From assembly GCA_003161205.1 (NCBI GenBank), contig PMOU01000611.1, positions 5,388 to 13,571 on the forward strand: a DNA stretch of 8,184 nt, in the 5' to 3' direction. Numbering within the stretch: the first letter of the stretch is position 1; the number at the start of each line of letters is the position of its first letter. A program made the translations under genes and the position numbers. The notes beneath the pieces are model-generated. The model was not told the DNA's origin and made no database searches. It was given only the letters and a program-made list of their open reading frames with translations. Source of the stretch: Actinomycetota bacterium (GTDB taxonomy: Bacteria; Actinomycetota; Actinomycetes; Streptosporangiales; Streptosporangiaceae). This document shows positions 5,231-8,184 of this stretch, piece by piece.

Positions 5231-5284
5231 GTCGACTGATCCATCAGAAATCTGCTGACTGACTCCCCAATTTTACACTGACTA
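5231..5284. repeat. Iterated GACT motifs upstream of the ATPase gene
   Basis: On the plus strand GACTGA starts at 5234 and 5257, and GACTAA at 5280. The three copies are spaced exactly 23 bp apart, and an extra GACT sits at 5261. CCCCAAT is also repeated (5222-5228 and 5266-5272). The array lies between the ATPase start codon and its likely -10 box, where a repressor or activator could bind. It could also be coincidence in a short region. Confidence 0.35.
5270..5275 (-). promoter_or_regulatory. Possible -10 box for the ATPase gene
   Basis: The minus strand reads TAAAAT from 5275 to 5270, a good -10 match in an unusually A/T-rich pocket. It lies about 56 bp before the GTG at 5213 and would give a leader of about 50 bases containing the repeated GACT motifs and a ribosome binding site. 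No convincing -35 is seen at 16-18 bp. Confidence 0.35.
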
Positions 5285-5373
5285 AGCAGCTGAACGAGGA
5301 CTGAACCTCGCGGACCGCCGCCCGAGGGAAGGCCGACAGAAGGAACCACGGTCAAAACTCAGCAAGCGCGGTC

Positions 5374-6546
5374 TTAGTTCGCCCGGGCCGGCAGGCCAAG
5401 ATGACGGGCGATGAGCATGCGCTGGATCTCCGACGTTCCTTCGCCGATCTCGAGTATTTTCGCGTCCCGGTAGAACCGTCCGACGGGAAACTCGTTCATG
5501 AATCCGTAGCCGCCGAATATCTGGGTGGCATCTCGCGCGTTGTCCATGGCCGCGTTGGAAGAGACGAGCTTGGCCACCGCGGCTTCCTTCTTGAACGGCT
5601 GACCCGCGAGCATCCGGGCCGCGGCGGCGTAGTAGCAAGCGCGGGCCGCGCAGGTCCTGGCCTCCATGTCGGCGATCTTGAACTGGATCGCCTGGTACTG
5701 CCCGATCGGCCGGCCGAACGCCTCGCGCTGCGGCACATAGCCCAGGCACTCGTCCACGCATCCTTGCGCCAGCCCGACGGCCAGCGCGGCGATGGCGATC
5801 CGGCCCTCGTCCAGGATGCTCAGGAACTGGGCGTAGCCCTTGCCCGGGGTGCCGAGCAGGTTGGCTTCCGGCACGCGGACGTCGGTGAACGAGAGTTCCC
5901 GCGTATCAGAAGCCGACCAGCCCACCTTGGAGTACTTCTTGCCGACCAGGAAACCCGCCGTCCCGGACGGGACAATGATGGTGGAGATGCCGCCATCGGG
6001 GGTCCGCGCCGTCACGGTCACGAACTGCGTGATATCCGTGCCGGCGTTGGTGATGAAGGACTTCGAGCCGTTGACGATCCACTGACCCTCGTGGCCGGCT
6101 GCGCCGCTGTCGAGCTCCGCGGTCGTGCGCATCCCGCCCGGGACATCAGAGCCGCCGCCGGGTTCGGTCAGGCCGAACGCGGCGAGCGCCGTCCCGGCGC
6201 AGAGCTGGGGCAGCCAGCGTTGTTTCTGGTCTTCGCGGCCGAACCGGTACACGGGCATCGCGCCGAGGGAGACAGCCGCTTCCAGGGTGATGGCCACCGA
6301 GGAGTCGACTCTGGCCAGTTCCTCCAGCGCCAGGCACAAGGCGAAGTAATCGCCGCCCATGCCGCCGTACTCCTCGGGGAACGGCAAGCCGAACAGGCCC
6401 ATCTTCCCCATGGCGGCGACAATCTCGTACGGGAACGCGCCGCGCTCGTAAAAATCTCCGATCACGGGGGCCACCTGGCTGCGGGCGAAGTCCGCCACCG
6501 TGCCGCGCAGCACTTCCTGGTCCTCGGTCAGTGTGAAGTCGATCAT
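5374..6546 (-). CDS. Acyl-CoA dehydrogenase (FAD-dependent, short/branched-chain type)
   Basis: The 390-residue protein is full length for the family. It has the N-terminal helical domain (1-110), the first signature AFGLTEPGGGSDV with the FAD-contacting W.VNGSKSFITNAG segment, and the C-terminal helical domain. The latter ends in the second signature, QIFGGYGF through EIGEGTSEIQR. The likely catalytic base is Glu369 in GEGTSEIQ, the position used by medium- and short-chain enzymes. At the alternative isovaleryl-CoA dehydrogenase position (LDxER) this protein has LDEGR, with Gly. It oxidises acyl-CoA to 2-enoyl-CoA and passes electrons to ETF. The ATG at 6546 overlaps the carboxylase stop by 4 bp (ATGA) and has GGAGG at 6558-6554, so it is the downstream gene of that operon. 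The context suggests branched-chain amino acid catabolism; substrate choice between isovaleryl-, isobutyryl- and 2-methylbutyryl-CoA is open. Confidence 0.93.
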   Translation of the reverse strand: MIDFTLTEDQEVLRGTVADFARSQVAPVIGDFYERGAFPYEIVAAMGKMGLFGLPFPEEYGGMGGDYFALCLALEELARVDSSVAITLEAAVSLGAMPVYRFGREDQKQRWLPQLCAGTALAAFGLTEPGGGSDVPGGMRTTAELDSGAAGHEGQWIVNGSKSFITNAGTDITQFVTVTARTPDGGISTIIVPSGTAGFLVGKKYSKVGWSASDTRELSFTDVRVPEANLLGTPGKGYAQFLSILDEGRIAIAALAVGLAQGCVDECLGYVPQREAFGRPIGQYQAIQFKIADMEARTCAARACYYAAAARMLAGQPFKKEAAVAKLVSSNAAMDNARDATQIFGGYGFMNEFPVGRFYRDAKILEIGEGTSEIQRMLIARHLGLPARAN

Positions 6547-8184
6547 CGCTCACCCTCCGGTGCCTTCGGAACTTCTACGTCGATCACGGCGAGCACCTGA
6601 TCAGCGGTGACCTGGCTGCCCGGCTGCACCGCCAGGGAGGTCACGATTCCGCCGACCGGAGCGGTCACGGTGTGTTCCATCTTCATCGCTTCGATGATCA
6701 CCAGCGGCTCGCCCGGCTGGACGGCAGCGCCCGTGACGACCTTGACCACCTGCACGACGCCGGGCATCGGGCTCGTCACGGTGCCCGCTGACGTCGACGA
6801 CGCGGCCGCCTTGTCCGAGATGGGCTCCGTGGCACGCAACGCCCAGGTATGACCGTCGCGGCCCAGCCAGGATGTTTCCTGGTCGCGGGCGCAGAAATAG
6901 CGGGTCAGCTGGCCGGCGTAGCTGACGGTCAGGATGGCCCCGGTGCGGGACGCGCTGGCGGGCACCGGATCGCTGTCGTCGACGGACACGTCCGCGGCCG
7001 CGGCCAGGCCGCGAACCCGGATGGTGTGACCAGCGATGTGCCACGTGGTCCAGGCGTTTCCTCCGGCCCGCCAGCTATCGGGCACCTGCCAGGGGCCGGG
7101 GGCGGGCACCTCCAGGGCCAGCAGACGCTCCAGCGCGGCGGCCGCCAGGACCGCGGCCGGGACACTGGCCGCGGCCGGTGCCCCTCCCGCGGCGCCCGTG
7201 CCCGCTCCTGCTGTGCCCGCTCCCGCCGAGGGCTGCGGCGCCCGGCGCTCGGCCAGGCCCGTGTCCAGGCGGCCGGCCCGGACGTCCGGGTCGGCGAGCA
7301 GCGAGCGAAGGAACGCCACGTTGGTCCCGACTCCGAGCAGGGCGTAACTGCCCAGGGCGCGGTCGAGGCGGCTCAGCGCGGCCGGGCGGTCCGGACCCCA
7401 CGCGATCACCTTGGCGAGCATGGGGTCGAAGCCGCTGCCGACGGTCGTGCCCGGGCTGAGGCCCGAATCGACCCGTACGTGCGGCCGGTCCGGCTCGGCC
7501 AGCACCAGCACCGTGCCCCCGGTGGGCAGGAAGTTCCTGGCCGGGTCCTCGGCGTAGATCCGCGCCTCGATCGCGTGCCCGGCGAACGCGACGCTGCCCT
7601 GGGCGAACGGCAGCGGCTGGCCGGCCGCGACCCGCAGCTGGAGCTCCACCAGGTCCAGGGATCCCGGCGTGCCCGTTGCGACCGCCATCTCGGTGACCGG
7701 ATGTTCCACCTGCAGGCGGGTGTTCATTTCCATGAAGAAGAACTCGCCGGGCCGGTCAGCCGAGACGATGTACTCCACGGTCCCGGCGCCGACATAGCCG
7801 ACCGCCCGCGCGGCGGCAACGGCGCTGGCGCCCATCGCGGCGCGGATACCGGGGCCGTCTGGGCCGCTGAGCAGCGGCGACGGTGCCTCTTCGATGATTT
7901 TCTGGTGACGGCGCTGCAGGCTGCACTCACGCTCACCGAGGTGGATGACGTGGCCGCGGGTGTCGGCGAACACCTGAATCTCGATGTGGCGCGGGTTGGT
8001 GATCCACCGTTCGACGAGCAGCGTTCCGTCGCCGAACGACGCGGTGGCCTCCCGCCGGGCGGCGGCGATGGCCTCGGCCAGGCCGGCCGGGTCGGTGACG
8101 AGCCGCATGCCCTTGCCGCCGCCGCCCGCTGAGGGCTTGAGCAGGACCGGCTGGCCGGCGGTCAGCCCGATCTGGTGGGCCGCC
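6543..8184 (-). CDS. Biotin-dependent acyl-CoA carboxylase alpha subunit (5' end outside window)
   Basis: The visible part is 546 codons; about 130-140 N-terminal residues lie beyond the right edge, because the frame is open to 8184. It begins in the ATP-grasp glycine loop, KPSAGGGGKGMR (near 8100-8140), then HIEIQVFAD, ERECSLQRRHQKIIEEAPSP and MEMNTRLQVEHPVTE with the catalytic Lys, Glu and Arg residues of biotin carboxylases. EARIYAEDPARNFLPTGG marks the carboxylase C-domain. An Ala/Gly/Pro-rich linker (about 7170-7240) follows, then a BT-like domain and a C-terminal biotinyl domain with EAMKM, whose biotinylated Lys codon is at 6681-6683. The enzyme carboxylates biotin, with a separate beta subunit transferring CO2 to acyl-CoA. 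With an acyl-CoA dehydrogenase overlapping its stop, 3-methylcrotonyl-CoA carboxylase (AccA1-like, leucine breakdown) is the best guess; propionyl- or acetyl-CoA specificity cannot be excluded. The beta-subunit gene is expected upstream, off the right edge. Confidence 0.93.
   Translation of the reverse strand, partial: AAHQIGLTAGQPVLLKPSAGGGGKGMRLVTDPAGLAEAIAAARREATASFGDGTLLVERWITNPRHIEIQVFADTRGHVIHLGERECSLQRRHQKIIEEAPSPLLSGPDGPGIRAAMGASAVAAARAVGYVGAGTVEYIVSADRPGEFFFMEMNTRLQVEHPVTEMAVATGTPGSLDLVELQLRVAAGQPLPFAQGSVAFAGHAIEARIYAEDPARNFLPTGGTVLVLAEPDRPHVRVDSGLSPGTTVGSGFDPMLAKVIAWGPDRPAALSRLDRALGSYALLGVGTNVAFLRSLLADPDVRAGRLDTGLAERRAPQPSAGAGTAGAGTGAAGGAPAAASVPAAVLAAAALERLLALEVPAPGPWQVPDSWRAGGNAWTTWHIAGHTIRVRGLAAAADVSVDDSDPVPASASRTGAILTVSYAGQLTRYFCARDQETSWLGRDGHTWALRATEPISDKAAASSTSAGTVTSPMPGVVQVVKVVTGAAVQPGEPLVIIEAMKMEHTVTAPVGGIVTSLAVQPGSQVTADQVLAVIDVEVPKAPEGER

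Noticed and set aside
5295..5310. CGAGG-6-CCTCG stem-loop downstream of the acyl-CoA dehydrogenase, considered as a terminator
   Set aside because: It has only 5 base pairs, no T-tract on the minus strand, and lies more than 60 bp past the stop; too weak to call.
5401..6600. 399-codon plus-strand open frame opposite the acyl-CoA dehydrogenase
   Set aside because: Both family signatures and the binding site are on the minus strand. The plus translation is Arg/Gly/Asp-rich low complexity without recognisable domains.
6849..8132. 427-codon plus-strand open frame opposite the carboxylase alpha subunit
   Set aside because: The minus strand carries an unmistakable biotin carboxylase/biotinyl protein; the antisense frame is open only because of high third-position G+C.
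1..8184. CRISPR array, tRNA/rRNA gene, transposase or terminal inverted repeats of an insertion sequence
   Set aside because: No regularly spaced repeats of CRISPR length, no cloverleaf-like segment and no transposase motifs were seen on either strand, although the region looks rearranged.

Overview
The window is high-GC DNA with frequent GTG starts, overlapping GTGA/ATGA gene junctions, G+C-rich third codon positions and a DUF6247 protein. Together these point to an actinomycete chromosome, probably a soil actinobacterium; the genus cannot be read from the sequence. There are no rRNA or tRNA genes, no CRISPR array and no recognisable transposase.

Left part (1-1363): the left edge holds what looks like the C-terminal end of a VOC/glyoxalase-type protein on the minus strand, with no recognisable body upstream of it. 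It is followed on the plus strand by a toxin-antitoxin (TA) pair, a ribbon-helix-helix antitoxin (325-540) and a MazF/PemK toxin (544-864). Next is a DUF6247 protein (986-1276) whose overlapping partner starts like a RelE-type toxin but degenerates after about 25 codons, where the convergent ppk2 gene ends.

Middle part (1364-3867): a two-gene minus-strand operon encodes a small helical/coiled-coil protein of unknown function (2178-2543) and a PPK2-family polyphosphate kinase (1364-2164). Next to it is a second complete TA pair, a Phd/YefM antitoxin and a RelE/ParE toxin (2700-3247, minus), with a consensus -10 box placed for leaderless translation. A MaoC-type enoyl-CoA hydratase (3382-3867, plus) diverges from it.

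Right part (3954-8184): an AAA ATPase with a DUF4143 C-terminal domain (minus) is followed by the 3' end of a minus-strand acyl-CoA catabolic operon. This operon holds a biotin-dependent acyl-CoA carboxylase alpha subunit (5' end outside the window) that overlaps an acyl-CoA dehydrogenase by 4 bp. The pair, together with a nearby MaoC hydratase, resembles the branched-chain amino acid (leucine-type) catabolism locus of other actinobacteria, such as M. tuberculosis Rv2499c-Rv2502c. Here the hydratase is inverted and separated from the dehydrogenase by the ATPase gene.

Overall, this is a core acyl-CoA degradation operon flanked by a mosaic of small stress/defence-like modules: two intact TA pairs, one probably decayed TA pair and an AAA-DUF4143 ATPase. 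A polyphosphate kinase operon lies among them. The clearest unexplained items are the coiled-coil partner of PPK2, the decayed DUF6247 partner, and the leaderless-type promoters at two of the TA loci.
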